Source: an uncultured Oscillospiraceae bacterium (GTDB lineage Bacteria > Bacillota > Clostridia > Oscillospirales > Oscillospiraceae). Taken from it: a DNA stretch of 64,000 bases. Shown here piece by piece: positions 56,247-64,000 of the stretch. Each line of letters begins with the position of its first letter. Position 1 is the stretch's first letter. Made by a program: the position numbers and the translations under genes. The notes under the pieces were generated by a model that made no database searches, was not told the DNA's origin, and saw only the letters and a program-made list of their open reading frames with translations. Where the stretch lies: contig CAJTPV010000012.1 of the NCBI GenBank assembly GCA_910578505.1, positions 1 to 64,000 of the forward strand, written 5' to 3'.

Positions 56247-57953
56247 TCAGTACCGGTTAAAGCAGGCGAAGACCTCCTGCAGCCGGGGCAGGGTCAGGCC
56301 CGCGGGGACGGTCCCGCCGCCGCAGACGGCCCCCAGGCCCTTGGCCTCCACCAGCCGCGCCAGGGCCGCCGCCACCTCCGCCACCGTTTTGCCCGCCAGA
56401 TTCTCGCGGGCATAGCGGACCATATAGGCCAGGGCCTGGGTCTGGCCGGCGTCCACCAGCTGCTCCACATAGCGCAGGTCCAGCTCCCGGTCGCCCACGG
56501 AGAAGGCGGTTTTCCCAAACCGCTTGACCTTCAGCCGCTCCTGCCGGTACCCGTCGCCCCGGTAGTTCTTCCGGGTCTGGACAGCGCCGGACAGGTCCAC
56601 GGTCCGCCCGCCGCCGGGCAGACGGAACCCCGGCGCGGACAGGGCGGGGACCGGCCGGCCCGCCAGGGCCGCCTTGGCCTGGGCGGTGATGTCCCTGGCG
56701 TGGTAGGCGTCCATCTGGAGCACCTGGTCGGCGATGTGGAAATAGGCCCCGCAGCTGCCCACCACCAGGATCAGGGACACCCCCGCCTGCCGCCACAGGT
56801 CCAGGGCCCGCTCCAGGAAGGGGGTGATGGGCTCCTGCTCCCTGGCGATCACCGCCTGCATCAGCTCGTCCCGGACCATGAAGTTGGTGGCGGAGGTGTC
56901 CTCGTCCATGAGCAGCAGCCGGCTGTCCGCCTCCAGGGCCTCGGCGATGTTGGCCGCCTGGGAGGTGCTGCCGCTGGCGTCCAGGGTGGAGAAGCGGGCG
57001 GTGTCCCGTCCGCTGGGCAGGTGGTTGATGAAGAGGGAGATGTCGGTGTCCGTCACCTTCCGGCCATCCTCCGCCCGGATCTTCACGGCGGTGGGGTCGG
57101 TGATGACGTACTCCCGGCCATCCCCGGCGATGTGGTCGTATACACCCCGCTCCAGGGCCTTCAGCAGGGTGGACTTGCCGTGGTAGCCGCCGCCGGCAAT
57201 GAGGGTGATGCCCCGGCGGACGCCCATGCCCCGGACTGCGCCCCGGTGGGGCAGCGCCAACGTCACGGCCATGGCGTCGGGGGACCGGAAGGGCACCGCG
57301 CCGTCCATGGGCCGGTCGGAGACGCCGCTCTCCCTGGGCAGGACGGAGCCGTCCGCCACAAAGGCCGCCAGCTCCAGCCGCTCCAGCTCCTCCCGGATGA
57401 AGTGCCGGTCCTCCGCCAGGGCCATCACCTGGGACACCTCCCCCCTGGGTGTGCTGGCGCACAGCAGGCCCTGCTCCACGCAGACGGGGAGGAAGTCGAA
57501 GAGGATCTTCTCCAGCTCCCGTGCGTTGATGGTCCGCCCGTTGGCGGGGAAGCCCACCTCGAAGCGGAGGGTCACCGCCCCGGAGCGGACCTGGCAGTCC
57601 GTCCGCTCCAGCACCTCCTGTCCGGGGGCGGTGACGGAGAGGACCCCGCTCTTGCCGGAGCCCCTGGCCTGGCGGGAGAACCGCTCCGCCTGGCGGGCGA
57701 AGCGCCGGAGCAGGTAGTCCTCCAGGGCCGTGCGGTTCCAGGGCGTCTCCCAGCAGCCGGCGGGGAAGCCCGCCGTCCGCCGGTCCACGTCCACGCTGAG
57801 CTGGGACGGGGCGGCGAAGGGGTCCCCCTGGACGTGCTCGATGTGCAGGATATACTTTCCGAAGGACCAGCTGCCCGCCAGGGATTTATAGGCGGGGTAG
57901 CTCCTGCGGTCAATGGCGCGCAGGCTGGCGCGCAGCTCTTCTGACGATTTCAT
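56247..57953 (-). CDS. COG3044-type predicted ABC-class ATPase
   Basis: A 568-residue protein of the 'predicted ATPase of the ABC class' family. Walker A is 'GGGYHGKSTLLKALERG' near residue 250; the signature-like 'DASGSTSQAANIAEALEAD' and Walker B 'RLLLMDEDTSATNFM' follow. No transmembrane segments. The distant relative MRB1590 of trypanosomes binds RNA, so an RNA-related role is possible but not shown. It is divergent from the XRE regulator gene, with palindromes between. Confidence 0.78.
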   Translation of the reverse strand: MKSSEELRASLRAIDRRSYPAYKSLAGSWSFGKYILHIEHVQGDPFAAPSQLSVDVDRRTAGFPAGCWETPWNRTALEDYLLRRFARQAERFSRQARGSGKSGVLSVTAPGQEVLERTDCQVRSGAVTLRFEVGFPANGRTINARELEKILFDFLPVCVEQGLLCASTPRGEVSQVMALAEDRHFIREELERLELAAFVADGSVLPRESGVSDRPMDGAVPFRSPDAMAVTLALPHRGAVRGMGVRRGITLIAGGGYHGKSTLLKALERGVYDHIAGDGREYVITDPTAVKIRAEDGRKVTDTDISLFINHLPSGRDTARFSTLDASGSTSQAANIAEALEADSRLLLMDEDTSATNFMVRDELMQAVIAREQEPITPFLERALDLWRQAGVSLILVVGSCGAYFHIADQVLQMDAYHARDITAQAKAALAGRPVPALSAPGFRLPGGGRTVDLSGAVQTRKNYRGDGYRQERLKVKRFGKTAFSVGDRELDLRYVEQLVDAGQTQALAYMVRYARENLAGKTVAEVAAALARLVEAKGLGAVCGGGTVPAGLTLPRLQEVFACFNRY

Positions 57954-58055
57954 TATGTGGCCTCCCTTTCGTGCTGTGGCGTTTGCTTGTCAGCCTATTA
58001 TACCCCCCGGCGCTCCTTTCCACAAGGGGATTCTTCTCCAGTCCATCAGGCGGAA

Positions 58056-58108
58056 AAAAGAGACTGTATAGTCTCTTTTCAACGGCGGAATGCTACCAAA
58101 TGGTAACA
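58056..58108. promoter_or_regulatory. Two palindromes before the XRE regulator (operator candidates)
   Basis: A perfect 10-base inverted repeat with a four-base spacer (58056-58079, AAAAGAGACT arms) and a second 8-base one with one mismatch (58091-58108, TGCTACCA arms, two-base centre) lie between the divergent ATPase and XRE genes. Both could be sites for the XRE protein. Confidence 0.5.
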
Positions 58109-58127
58109 TTTTGCCGGGGTGATTTGC

Positions 58128-58343
58128 TTGACCTTTCGTAGGATACGTGATTTACGGGAAGACAGCGACAGAACACAGCGGGATATTGCGCAGTATTTAA
58201 CGATGCGGCGGGAGGTCTACCGCCGCTATGAGTCCGGCGAGCGGGAAATTCCCGTGTGGGCGCTGATAAAGCTGGCCGACCTCTACAACACCAGCACAGA
58301 CTATATCCTGGGCCGCACGGACCGCCGCGGCCCGGTCAAATAG
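58128..58343 (+). CDS. XRE-family regulator
   Basis: A 71-residue helix-turn-helix protein, essentially one domain: 'TFRRIRDLREDSDRTQRDIA' then 'MRREVYRRYESGEREIPVWA'. TTG was taken as start because relatives begin at 'TFRRIRDLRED' and GGGGTG lies six bases upstream; a GTG nine bases earlier is the alternative. It is followed at five bases by comEC and may control the operon and its divergent neighbour. Confidence 0.75.
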   Translation: MTFRRIRDLREDSDRTQRDIAQYLTMRREVYRRYESGEREIPVWALIKLADLYNTSTDYILGRTDRRGPVK

Positions 58344-58348
58344 ACGCC

Positions 58349-60619
58349 ATGAGGAAGCTGCTTCTGTTTTCTCTGCCCTTCGCCCTGGGGGCGCTGCTCT
58401 GCCGGTATCTCCTGCCGGGGCTCTGGCGTATAGCGGCGGTCATGGCCCTGCTGGCGGCGGGCGCGGCGGCCACCCGCTTTGTGCGGCGGCGGTACCGTAA
58501 GCCGGTGCGCATCGCCGCAGCCGGGCTTGCCCTGGGGATGCTGTGGTTCTCCGGGTATTCGGCGGTGTTCCTCTCCCCGGCGGAGGCCCTGGCGGGGACG
58601 GAGGGCACCGTGCGCATAGAGCTGCTGGACTACGCCGTGGAAACTGATGCCGGGGCCCGCTGCACGGTGCGGGTCCTGGACCAGGGCCTTCGCGGCAAGG
58701 CGGTCTACTACGGCAGCGCCAAGCTGCTGCGGTGGGAACCGGGGGACCGGGTGAGGACGGAGTCCGCCTTCTACAGCGCCAGCCAGCTGGCGGGCGGAGA
58801 CAGCGCATATTTTCCCTCCCAGGGCATATTCGCCCGCCTGTACGGGGAGAAGGAGACGCTGATTACCGGCGGGCGCGCGGGCAGCCTGCGGTATCTGCCC
58901 CAGCGCCTGTCGCGGTCCCTGCGGGATACCGCCGCCGCCATCTATGCGCCGGAGGCCGCCGGCCTCATCACCGCCCTGCTGACCGGCCAGCGGGACGGCC
59001 TGGACATCCGGGACAGCAGCGATCTGTCCGAGGCGGGACTGATGCATATCACCGCCGTGTCGGGGCTCCACTGCGGCTTTCTCATCCTGGCGCTGGGGCT
59101 GCTGGTATGCCGGAGGCCCCGGCTGACGGCGGCGCTGGGATATCCGGCGCTGCTGCTGTACATGCTCATGACGGGGTGTACGCCCTCCGTGGTCCGGGCC
59201 TGCGTCATGGCGGGCTTCGCGCTGCTGGCCCCGCTGGCGGGCCGGGAGGCGGACCCGCTGACCAGCCTGTCCGGGGCGCTGCTGGCGATCCTGCTGGCCA
59301 ACCCCTTTGCCATTGCGTCCGTCAGCCTGCAGCTGTCCTTTGCCGCGGTGGCGGGGCTTGTGCTGCTGTCGCCGGGGGTCTATGGAGCCATAGACAGATA
59401 CCGGGGCCGCTTTGGCTGGGCGCCGCATCCGGTGTGGAAATTTGTCGTGGGCACGGCGTCGGCCAGCTGCGGCGTGATGGCGCTGACCGCGCCGCTGAAC
59501 GCGCTGCACTTCGGCTCCCTGCCGCTGGTGTCGCCGCTGGCAAACCTGCTGGTGCTGTGGATGATGCCGGCGCTGTTCGTCTCCGCGCTGGCGGCGACGG
59601 CGCTGTGCGGCCCGTTTCCGGCCCTTGCGCCGGTGGCTGTTGTGCCGGAGTGTATGGCGAATTACGTGCTCCGGACGGCGGGGGCGCTGGCGAAGCTGCC
59701 GGGGCACAGCGTCTATTTTACCGGTCCGGCTGTGATCCTGTGGCTGCTGCTGGTGTACAGCATGCTGCTGGTCTGCCTGCTGTCAAAAGAGCGGCGGCGG
59801 AAATATATCGTGGCGGCTGTGTCCGCCGGGATCTGCCTGCTGGCGGCGAAAAGCCTGCCCCTGGCCGGGGGGAGCGGGGAGCTGACCGCCGTGGCCGTCA
59901 ACGTGGGCCAGGGCGCGGCGACGCTGCTCCACGCCGGGGACTGCACGGTCCTGGTGGACTGCGGCAGTCTGGGCGGCGCGCAGAGGCCGGGGGAGGCGGT
60001 GGCCAGGGCCATGGATACCTACGGCTGGCGCGACCTGGACTATGTGGCGCTGACCCACTACCACGAGGACCACGCCGGCGGTCTTGCGGGGCTGCTGGCG
60101 CGGGTGGAGGTCGGGGAGCTGCTGCTCCCCCAACTGCCGGGCGGCGGCCAGGCGGAGCTGCAGGGCGAGGTGCTGGCCCTGGCGGCGGCGCACGGCATAC
60201 CGGCGACCTGTATCGAGGAGCGGACCAGCCTGGCGCTGGGACCGGCCCGGCTGACCGTGTACCCGCCGGTGTCGGCGGGGGACGCCAATGAGGAGGGGCT
60301 GGCCTTCCTCTGCACCAGCGGGTATTTTGACCTGCTGATCACCGGCGACATGGCGGCGGAGACGGAGCGCAGGCTGCTGGACGCCTACCGCCTGCCGGAC
60401 ATCGAGGTGCTGCTGGTGGGGCACCACGGCAGCAAATACGCCACGAGCCGGGACTTGCTGGAGACGGTGAGGCCGGAGGTGGGCGTCATCAGCGTGGGCG
60501 CGGGCAACCGCTACGGCCACCCGGCGGCGGAGACCTTGGACAGGATGGCGCTGGCGGGCATGACGCTGTTCCGCACGGATGTCAACGGAAATATACGCAT
60601 ACAAGTCCATCAGAGGTGA
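58349..60619 (+). CDS. comEC: DNA internalisation protein ComEC/Rec2
   Basis: A 756-residue protein. Hydrophobic segments and a DUF4131-type OB region at the N-terminus lead to the Competence domain ('MHITAVSGLHCGFLILALGL' near residue 235), several further helices, then a metallo-beta-lactamase domain from about residue 515 ('VNVGQGAATLLHAGDCTVLV', 'LTHYHEDHAGGL', 'LLITGDMAAET', 'LLVGHHGSKYAT'). It forms the channel for single-stranded DNA uptake in transformation and its lactamase domain probably degrades the other strand. holA follows directly. Confidence 0.92.
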   Translation: MRKLLLFSLPFALGALLCRYLLPGLWRIAAVMALLAAGAAATRFVRRRYRKPVRIAAAGLALGMLWFSGYSAVFLSPAEALAGTEGTVRIELLDYAVETDAGARCTVRVLDQGLRGKAVYYGSAKLLRWEPGDRVRTESAFYSASQLAGGDSAYFPSQGIFARLYGEKETLITGGRAGSLRYLPQRLSRSLRDTAAAIYAPEAAGLITALLTGQRDGLDIRDSSDLSEAGLMHITAVSGLHCGFLILALGLLVCRRPRLTAALGYPALLLYMLMTGCTPSVVRACVMAGFALLAPLAGREADPLTSLSGALLAILLANPFAIASVSLQLSFAAVAGLVLLSPGVYGAIDRYRGRFGWAPHPVWKFVVGTASASCGVMALTAPLNALHFGSLPLVSPLANLLVLWMMPALFVSALAATALCGPFPALAPVAVVPECMANYVLRTAGALAKLPGHSVYFTGPAVILWLLLVYSMLLVCLLSKERRRKYIVAAVSAGICLLAAKSLPLAGGSGELTAVAVNVGQGAATLLHAGDCTVLVDCGSLGGAQRPGEAVARAMDTYGWRDLDYVALTHYHEDHAGGLAGLLARVEVGELLLPQLPGGGQAELQGEVLALAAAHGIPATCIEERTSLALGPARLTVYPPVSAGDANEEGLAFLCTSGYFDLLITGDMAAETERRLLDAYRLPDIEVLLVGHHGSKYATSRDLLETVRPEVGVISVGAGNRYGHPAAETLDRMALAGMTLFRTDVNGNIRIQVHQR

Positions 60620-60635
60620 GAGGGGGGGGGCCGGT

Positions 60636-61685
60636 ATGGCATACCAGAAGAAGAAACCGGAGAATGTGGCCTACAAAAAGCTGCTGGCAGATTTGGCGGC
60701 GGATACCCTGGGCACGGCGTACATCTTTTATGGGGAGGAGAGCTATCTGCGGGAATACTACATTGCCGAGATACGAAAAAAGCTGGTCCCGGCGGGGTCC
60801 GAGCAGTTCAACTACCACAAGCTGGAGGGCAAGGGCCTGACGGCGCAGGCCGTGGCGGAGGCCGCGGAGGCCATGCCCATGATGGCCCAGCGGACCATGG
60901 TGCACGTGGTGGACTGGGATTTGTTCAAACTGAACGAGGAGCAGCGAAACGGCCTGATCGCCCTGCTGGAGGACTTCCCGCCCTACTGCTGCCTGGTGCT
61001 GGTGTACGACCAGCTGGAGTACAAGCCCAACAAGACCTATAAAAAGCTGTGGGCAGCCCTGAGTAAGCACGTTCAGGCGGTGCAGTTCGAGGAGCAGGAC
61101 CAGGCGGCCATGCGCAACTGGGTGGCCCGCCGGTTCCGGGCCGCCGGCCACACCATCGACGTGCCCACGGCGGAGCACCTGCTCTTTACCTGCGGCAGTC
61201 TGATGAACGGCCTGATTCCGGAGATCGAGAAGATCAGCGCGTACGCCAGGCAGGAGCGCATCACCAAGGCGGATATCGACGCGGTGGCCGCGCCGGTGCT
61301 GGAGGCCCAGGTCTTCGACCTGACCCGCGCGGTGGCCAGGGGGGACTATGACCGGGCCTCGGAGCTGCTGGGCTCGCTGCTGAAGCTGCAGGAGGAGCCG
61401 GTGATGCTGCTGGCCCTGCTGGGCAAGGAGCTGCGGCGGCTGTATACGGCCCGGGTGGCCCTGGACACGGGCCGGGACAAGTTCTGGGTGATGGAGCAGT
61501 GGAACATCCGCTTTGAGTCCGTCGCCCGGCAGCTGCTGGACAACGCCCGGCGGGTGGACCAGCGCTGGTGCGCGGGCGCGGTGCGCCGGTGCTACGAGGC
61601 GGACGTGCGTATGAAGAGCGTCAACGGCGTCAGCGGCGCGGAGGAATTGAAGCTGCTGCTGATGGAGCTGGCCCAGGGGGCGTGA
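60636..61685 (+). CDS. holA: DNA polymerase III delta subunit
   Basis: A 349-residue clamp-loader subunit: 'TAYIFYGEESYLREYYIAEI' near residue 27, 'MPMMAQRTMVHVVDWDLF' and the domain III pattern 'EEPVMLLALLGKELRRLY'. It opens the beta clamp. comEC-holA order is common in Firmicutes. The ATG follows a run of Gs; earlier codons overlap comEC. Confidence 0.9.
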   Translation: MAYQKKKPENVAYKKLLADLAADTLGTAYIFYGEESYLREYYIAEIRKKLVPAGSEQFNYHKLEGKGLTAQAVAEAAEAMPMMAQRTMVHVVDWDLFKLNEEQRNGLIALLEDFPPYCCLVLVYDQLEYKPNKTYKKLWAALSKHVQAVQFEEQDQAAMRNWVARRFRAAGHTIDVPTAEHLLFTCGSLMNGLIPEIEKISAYARQERITKADIDAVAAPVLEAQVFDLTRAVARGDYDRASELLGSLLKLQEEPVMLLALLGKELRRLYTARVALDTGRDKFWVMEQWNIRFESVARQLLDNARRVDQRWCAGAVRRCYEADVRMKSVNGVSGAEELKLLLMELAQGA

Positions 61686-61688
61686 GAG

Positions 61689-62273
61689 ATGCGGCGTGTC
61701 AGAGAAGTGATTGTGGTGGAGGGCCGGTACGACAAGAACGCCCTGCGGCAGGTGGTGGACGCCGCGGTGGTGGAGACCGGGGGCTTCGGCGTCTTCAGCG
61801 ACCGGGAGCGGCTGGCGCTGCTGCGGCGGCTGGCGGCGGAGCGGGGATTGATCCTGCTGACCGACAGCGACGGCGCGGGGTTCGTCATCCGCAATTTTCT
61901 GAAGGGGGCCATTCCCAAGTCCCAGCTCAAGCAGGCGTATATCCCGGACGTGTACGGCAAGGAGCGGCGGAAGGCCGCCCCCGGCAAGGAGGGCAAGCTG
62001 GGCGTGGAGGGGATGCCGCCGGCGGTGCTGCTGGAGGCCCTGGAGCGGGCAGGGGCCACCTTCGACGGGGCGGAGGACCAAACGGAGCGGGATCCGGTGA
62101 CCAAGGCGGACTTCTATGCGCTGGGCCTGACAGGGGGGCCGGACAGCGGGGCAAAACGGGCCGCTCTGCTGCAAAAGCTGGGCCTGCCGGAGCGCATGAC
62201 GGCCAACGGGCTGCTGGAGGCCGTGAATATCCTGTATACCCGTGAGGAATTTATGGAGATGGCACATGACTGA
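61689..62273 (+). CDS. rnmV: Ribonuclease M5
   Basis: A 194-residue TOPRIM nuclease: 'VREVIVVEGRYDKNALRQVV' with the catalytic Glu, 'LILLTDSDGAGFVIRNFL' with the DxD. RNase M5 matures the 5S rRNA precursor. In the place of the more common 'TDPDFPGEKIR' it has 'TDSDGAGFVIR'. It starts three bases after holA and overlaps the acetyltransferase gene by eight. Confidence 0.85.
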   Translation: MRRVREVIVVEGRYDKNALRQVVDAAVVETGGFGVFSDRERLALLRRLAAERGLILLTDSDGAGFVIRNFLKGAIPKSQLKQAYIPDVYGKERRKAAPGKEGKLGVEGMPPAVLLEALERAGATFDGAEDQTERDPVTKADFYALGLTGGPDSGAKRAALLQKLGLPERMTANGLLEAVNILYTREEFMEMAHD

Positions 62274-63003
62274 TCTGGAAAAAATCGCGCCGCTGTTTGC
62301 CGGCTGGGAGGAGACCATGATCTGGTCCTGCTTACAGGGGGTCATGGGGCGGGCGGTGTGGAATCAGGGCCGCACCGCCGCCGCGATTATCAGCGGTGAT
62401 TTCAGCTTCCTGGCCGGGGAGCCGGACGAAACGGTGCTGCGCCGGGTGCCGGGGCCGCTGCTGGTACCGGGAAGCGGGGGCTGGTCCCGGTTGATCGAGC
62501 AGGTCCACGGGGACCGGGCGGTCCGGGAGACCCGGTATGCTATTTTGAAGGAGCCGGACGTCTTTGACCGGGAAAAGCTGGCCCGGTTTGCCGCGTCCCT
62601 GCCGGCGGGGTACGAGATGCGGGAGATTACGGAGGAGCTGGTGCCGGTTCTGCTGGCGGAGGTGTGGTCGAAGGACTTCTGCTCCGCCTTTGAAAGCCCG
62701 GCGGACTGCTGCCGCCGGGGGGTGGGCTATGTGGCCCTCCGGGACGGCGCGCCCGTGGCGGGGGCGGGGTCCTACTGCGTGTATGACGGCGGCGTCGAGA
62801 TCGAAATCGACACACGGCCCGACCACCGCCGCCGGGGCCTGGCCACGGCCTGCGGCGCGCGGCTGATTCTGGCGTGCCTGGACCGGGGGCTCTATCCCAG
62901 CTGGGACGCCCACGACAAACGCAGTGTGGCCCTGGCGGAGAAGCTGGGGTATCACCGGGGCCAGCCCTACACCGTCTACTGGATCGGTCGGGAAAGCAGG
63001 TAG
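62266..63003 (+). CDS. GNAT-family acetyltransferase
   Basis: A 245-residue protein. The C-terminal half shows the acetyl-CoA site: 'EIEIDTRPDHRRRGLATACG' (the RRGLAT loop) followed by 'YPSWDAHDKRSVALAEKLGY'. The first 130 residues match the N-terminal half of the GNAT_acetyltr_2-type family. The substrate is unknown. It overlaps rnmV by eight bases. Confidence 0.78.
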   Translation: MTDLEKIAPLFAGWEETMIWSCLQGVMGRAVWNQGRTAAAIISGDFSFLAGEPDETVLRRVPGPLLVPGSGGWSRLIEQVHGDRAVRETRYAILKEPDVFDREKLARFAASLPAGYEMREITEELVPVLLAEVWSKDFCSAFESPADCCRRGVGYVALRDGAPVAGAGSYCVYDGGVEIEIDTRPDHRRRGLATACGARLILACLDRGLYPSWDAHDKRSVALAEKLGYHRGQPYTVYWIGRESR

Positions 63004-63060
63004 CATATCCCGCCCGTCCTCCGCATACGTTGTACTAAAACAACAGGGGAGGCGGTATAT

Positions 63061-63234
63061 GTGAAGGTTTTCCTGCTGCGTAAACGGTATCTGGTGATCG
63101 GGCTCGGCATTCTGCTGGCGGCGGCGATGTTCCTGGCGGCGTGCCTGCCGGAGGTCCTGGCCTCCGCCGCTGCGGAGGAAGCGCTCCAGACGGTGGAGAC
63201 GGAGGAGGTCCCGGCGGAAGATTTTTCCGCCTGA
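63061..63234 (+). CDS. 57-residue membrane or secreted peptide resembling the start of PdaB-type deacetylases
   Basis: GTG start after GGGGAGGCGG. The sequence 'MKVFLLRKRYLVIGLGILL' (initiator read as Met) and a continuing hydrophobic stretch (about residues 9-30) resemble the signal-anchor that opens PdaB-like sporulation deacetylases in Clostridia. It then ends in an acidic tail with no catalytic domain. Either a remnant or an independent small membrane protein. Confidence 0.4.
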   Translation: MKVFLLRKRYLVIGLGILLAAAMFLAACLPEVLASAAAEEALQTVETEEVPAEDFSA

Positions 63235-63325
63235 GCGGAAGGCGCACACCGGCCCCGGCGCTGAGAGCTTGCGTTGTCCCAGAAATGTGGTATACTAAAA
63301 AACAAAAACGCAACGAGGACACGCT

Positions 63326-64000
63326 ATGAAACATTTGGTCGTGGGGATCCTGGCCCACGTGGACGCGGGAAAAACCACTTTATCGGAAGCGCTGCTCTAT
63401 ACCACCGGCTCCATCCGCACCCTGGGCCGCGTAGACCACCGGGACGCCTTTCTGGACACCAACGCCCTGGAGCGGGAGCGGGGGATCACCATATTCTCCA
63501 AGCAGGCCGCCTTTTCCCTGGGGGACGTCCGGGTCACGCTGCTGGACACCCCCGGACATGTGGACTTTTCCACCGAGATGGAGCGGACGCTGCAGGTGCT
63601 GGACTGCGCCATCCTGGTCATCAGCGGCGCAGACGGCGTGCAGACCCACACCCGCACCCTCTGGCGGCTGCTGGAGCGGCATAAGGTGCCGGTCTTTCTC
63701 TTTATCAACAAAATGGACCTGGCCGGCGCGGACCGGGACGCCCTCCTGCAGGCCCTCCAGAGCGGTCTGGACGAGGGCTGCCTGGACTGCGCCCTGGAGT
63801 CCTTCCAGGAGGACGCCGCCACCCTGGACGAGGACGCGCTGACGGAGTATCTGGACGCCGGCGCGCTGTCCCAACAGACCCTCTCCGCCCTCATCCAGGC
63901 CCGGAAGCTGTTCCCCTGCTGGTTCGGCTCAGCGCTGAAGCTGGAGGGCGTGGAGGAATTTTTGCAGGGCCTGGCGCGGTACAGCCCCCGGCCGGTCTAT
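63326..64000 (+). CDS. TetM/EF-G-like translation GTPase (3' end outside window)
   Basis: 225 residues are seen, open to the right edge. The G-motifs are complete: 'ILAHVDAGKTTLSEALLY' (G1), 'ERERGITI' (G2), 'LLDTPGHVDF' (G3) and 'FINKMDL' (G4). This wording ('LAHVDAGKTT', 'DGVQTHTRTLW') is closer to ribosomal-protection proteins (TetM/TetO/TetW type) than to EF-G. Many Clostridia carry chromosomal members of unknown resistance. No TetM-type leader peptide is evident upstream. Confidence 0.82.
   Translation, partial: MKHLVVGILAHVDAGKTTLSEALLYTTGSIRTLGRVDHRDAFLDTNALERERGITIFSKQAAFSLGDVRVTLLDTPGHVDFSTEMERTLQVLDCAILVISGADGVQTHTRTLWRLLERHKVPVFLFINKMDLAGADRDALLQALQSGLDEGCLDCALESFQEDAATLDEDALTEYLDAGALSQQTLSALIQARKLFPCWFGSALKLEGVEEFLQGLARYSPRPVY

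Noticed and set aside
56220..57944. A 574-codon plus-strand frame opposite the COG3044 ATPase
   Set aside because: Shadow frame; glycine/histidine/valine-rich repeats typical of antisense GC-rich coding DNA.
60582..62345. A 587-codon minus-strand frame opposite holA and rnmV
   Set aside because: Antisense shadow of two recognisable genes, dominated by Gln, His and Leu.

Overview
The window joins a temperate-phage early region (left edge to about 25.43 kb) to the chromosome of a Gram-positive anaerobe. The chromosomal half is visibly GC-rich. Its tryptophan operon is led by a T-box, PEP carboxykinase is of the GTP type, and a TetM-like GTPase, RNase M5 and a LacX-like epimerase are present. 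Together these suggest an Oscillospiraceae-type gut Clostridium (Flavonifractor/Lawsonibacter/Pseudoflavonifractor-like). That assignment is inferred from gene content and style, not from a search.

Prophage (about 0.4-25.43 kb). A textbook immunity region sits at 22.46-23.27 kb: divergent Cro-like and CI-like genes with back-to-back promoters and four copies of a 17-bp operator. To its right lie a lipoprotein gene (probable lysogenic conversion or superinfection exclusion) and a tyrosine integrase. The integrase abuts a displaced 3' half of tRNA-Val(GAC), taken as one attachment site; the intact tRNA should lie at the other phage end, outside the window. To its left, a tightly packed minus-strand early operon reads leftward: DUF932 protein, Sak4-like ATPase, PD-(D/E)XK nuclease, a NinB-like protein, SSB (broken by an in-frame amber codon), replication and loader proteins, a 3D-domain membrane protein, RecU, a protein with an FtsK-gamma-like domain, a DUF4942 methyltransferase, a large ParB-like protein, many small proteins, Dam and a DUF1492-like regulator. 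The operon ends in a separately promoted cassette: membrane protein, ParB-like, PAPS-reductase-like, ParB-like. This resembles the poorly understood IbrA/IbrB pairing and is the best candidate for an undescribed system here. No head, tail or terminase genes are visible.

Junction (25.43-26.6 kb). Just right of the attachment site are the tRNA terminator, the 3' remains of a small three-gene recombinase-associated cassette, and a low-molecular-weight tyrosine phosphatase truncated at the cassette edge.

Chromosome (26.6-64 kb). In order: miaB-mutS and two small genes; promoter, Trp T-box and trpEGDCFBA; a decayed histidine kinase fragment; a RelE/ParE-Phd toxin-antitoxin pair; a zinc-ribbon protein with an NhaC antiporter; a CDF-transporter remnant coupled to a polysaccharide flippase; an M23 cell-wall peptidase; a flavodoxin-like protein; a lipoprotein polysaccharide deacetylase; an HPr-like protein; an amylosucrase-fructokinase operon (sucrose use); pckG; an Rpn-type nuclease with a repeat expansion; an aldose-epimerase-like protein; a ROK protein; a COG3044-type ATPase; then an XRE regulator-comEC-holA-rnmV-GNAT cluster; and the start of a ribosomal-protection-like GTPase cut by the right edge.
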